Assembly (NCBI GenBank): GCA_044351685.1
Contig: JBILFK010000083.1
Location: 1-6,826, forward strand
DNA: 6,826 nucleotides
Origin: JALHRI01 sp044351685
Lineage (GTDB): Bacteria; Pseudomonadota; Alphaproteobacteria; Rickettsiales; UBA3002
Direction: 5' to 3'
Position 1 is the stretch's first letter, and the number at the start of each line of letters is the position of its first letter. The position numbers were made by a program, and so were the translations under genes. The notes under the pieces are model-generated. The model had not been told where the DNA came from, made no database searches, and was given only the letters and a program-made list of their open reading frames with translations. Below, one piece after another: positions 5,652 to 6,826 of this stretch.

Positions 5652-6826
5652 ATGGTGCCCATGTTTGAAAATTCGCAGCTCTATAACTTAAAAGAGATGC
5701 AGCGCGCAGGCATGGCGCCGATTCGCATGATGGCGAATGCCACCAAGCATTTATTTTCCAACCCGCTGCACCCAATGTCGTATACCGGCCTTGGCCGCCA
5801 TATGGCTGCCGCTGGCGAGTTGCTCGAACGCATTACCCAATCGTACCCGAAGCCAGAATTTGGCATTAAAACCACGCTGGTCGAAGGCAAACCGGTGGAT
5901 GTGTGGGAAGAAGTGCTGCTCGAAAAACCCCTGTGCAAACTGAAGCGGTTTAAGCGCAACACCAAACGCAAAGATTCCAAAATTCTACTGGTTGCGCCCA
6001 TGTCGGGGCACCATGCCACGCTGCTGCGCGGCACCGTGGAAGCACTATTGCCGCACCACGATGTCTATATTACCGATTGGCTCGATGCGCGCGAAGTGCC
6101 GCTGTTTAAGGGCGAATTTAATCTCAATACCTATGTCGATTACCTGATCGAATTTTTGCGCCATATTGGCCCGAATTGCCACACGATGGCAGTATGCCAG
6201 CCCTCGGTGCCGCTGTATGCTGCGGTGGCGCTGATGAACGAAGATAACGACCCCTGCGCCCCGCGCACCATGACCCTGATGGGTGGGCCGATCGATACAC
6301 GTAAAGCCCCCACCAAAGTAAACACGTTTGCCAAAGAACACCCGATGAGCTGGTTTGAAAGCAACGTGATCACCCGAGTGCCACTCAATTATCCGGGCTT
6401 TATGCGCCGTGTGTATCCGGGCTTTTTGCAGCTAACAGGCTTCATGACGATGAACCTTGATCGCCATGTGGGCGAGCATATTAAATTGTTCCAGCATCTG
6501 GTACAGGGCGATGGTGAAAGCGCCAATTCGCACCGCGGCTTTTATAACGAATATCTTTCGGTGGCTGATTTACCTGCCGAATTTTACCTGCAAACCATCG
6601 ACGAAGTGTTCCAGAAACACGCGCTGCCCAACGGCACGTTCATGCACCATGAGCGCCGCGTGAACCCCGGTGCCATCAACAAAACCGCCATTTTAGCGAT
6701 TGAGGGCGAACTCGATGATATTTCCGGTGTCGGGCAAACACTCGCCTCGCTTGAAATTTCCACTGGCCTCAAAAAAGAAATGAAAAAATACCACCTGCAA
6801 ATGGGTGTCGGGCATTACGGTATTTT
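5652..6826 (+). CDS. phaZ: Intracellular polyhydroxybutyrate depolymerase PhaZ (3' end cut by window)
   Basis: This enzyme hydrolyses native intracellular PHB granules to 3-hydroxybutyrate units, releasing stored carbon. It is an alpha/beta hydrolase of the intracellular, cysteine-nucleophile PHB depolymerase family. The 391 visible residues contain the N-terminal LYNLKEMQRAGMAPIR segment (10-25) and the APMSGHHATLLRGT block near the oxyanion region (115-128). The nucleophile Cys182 sits in VCQPSVP, in place of a lipase-box serine. MGGPIDTRKAPTKVN follows, then Asp355 in EGELDDISG and His388 in GVGHYG. As I recall, the Ralstonia eutropha PhaZ1 triad is Cys183, Asp355 and His388, so the numbering supports ATG 5652 as the start and shows no large insertion or deletion. 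There is no signal peptide, consistent with a cytosolic, granule-bound enzyme. Family members are about 400-420 residues, so only a short tail is missing. It is transcribed away from the orphan gene, with a good ribosome binding site and candidate operators upstream. Confidence 0.96.
   Translation, partial: MVPMFENSQLYNLKEMQRAGMAPIRMMANATKHLFSNPLHPMSYTGLGRHMAAAGELLERITQSYPKPEFGIKTTLVEGKPVDVWEEVLLEKPLCKLKRFKRNTKRKDSKILLVAPMSGHHATLLRGTVEALLPHHDVYITDWLDAREVPLFKGEFNLNTYVDYLIEFLRHIGPNCHTMAVCQPSVPLYAAVALMNEDNDPCAPRTMTLMGGPIDTRKAPTKVNTFAKEHPMSWFESNVITRVPLNYPGFMRRVYPGFLQLTGFMTMNLDRHVGEHIKLFQHLVQGDGESANSHRGFYNEYLSVADLPAEFYLQTIDEVFQKHALPNGTFMHHERRVNPGAINKTAILAIEGELDDISGVGQTLASLEISTGLKKEMKKYHLQMGVGHYGI

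Noticed and set aside
5681..6772. Antisense frames opposite phaZ
   Set aside because: They overlap the conserved PhaZ sequence including its catalytic residues and show no family features of their own.
1..6826. CRISPR array, tRNA/rRNA gene, insertion sequence or attachment site
   Set aside because: I saw no regularly spaced repeats, cloverleaf-like segments, transposase motifs or long terminal inverted repeats anywhere in the window.

Overview
The window reads as a chromosomal stretch from a Gram-negative bacterium, most likely an alphaproteobacterium. This rests on a CpaF/TadB/TadC-type Tad pilus tail, an intracellular cysteine-type polyhydroxybutyrate (PHB) depolymerase and moderate GC content; it is an inference from gene families, not a phylogenetic result. 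No phage, IS element, CRISPR array, tRNA or rRNA gene was seen.

Positions 1-2340 hold the 3' end of a Tad/Flp pilus operon on the + strand: the C-terminal part of the secretion ATPase CpaF (TadA), then the two inner-membrane platform proteins TadB and TadC. The three are tightly packed (23 bases between the first two, a one-base TAATG overlap between the last two) and are probably cotranscribed. ATPase and platform work together to assemble a type IVc pilus. No tadD-like gene follows; the operon segment ends here.

Positions 2341-2493 are a spacer with a strong hairpin that lacks a U-tract. It is followed by a complete uvrB (2494-4497), the damage-loading subunit of UvrABC nucleotide excision repair. 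uvrB converges with an unrecognised acidic 246-residue protein on the - strand (4494-5234), and the two stop codons overlap within a single TTAA.

Positions 5235-5651 are an AT-rich, dyad-rich divergent intergenic region. It carries several inverted repeats, among them a dyad just upstream of the orphan gene and CTGC/GCAG-type dyads upstream of phaZ that could be sites for a PHB-responsive repressor such as PhaR. From 5652 to the window edge runs phaZ, an intracellular PHB depolymerase whose Cys-Asp-His triad is intact and whose last few residues are cut off.

The genes do not form one obvious pathway. The least explained parts are the orphan - strand gene and the control region it shares with phaZ. 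I do not see a clear new multi-gene system here.
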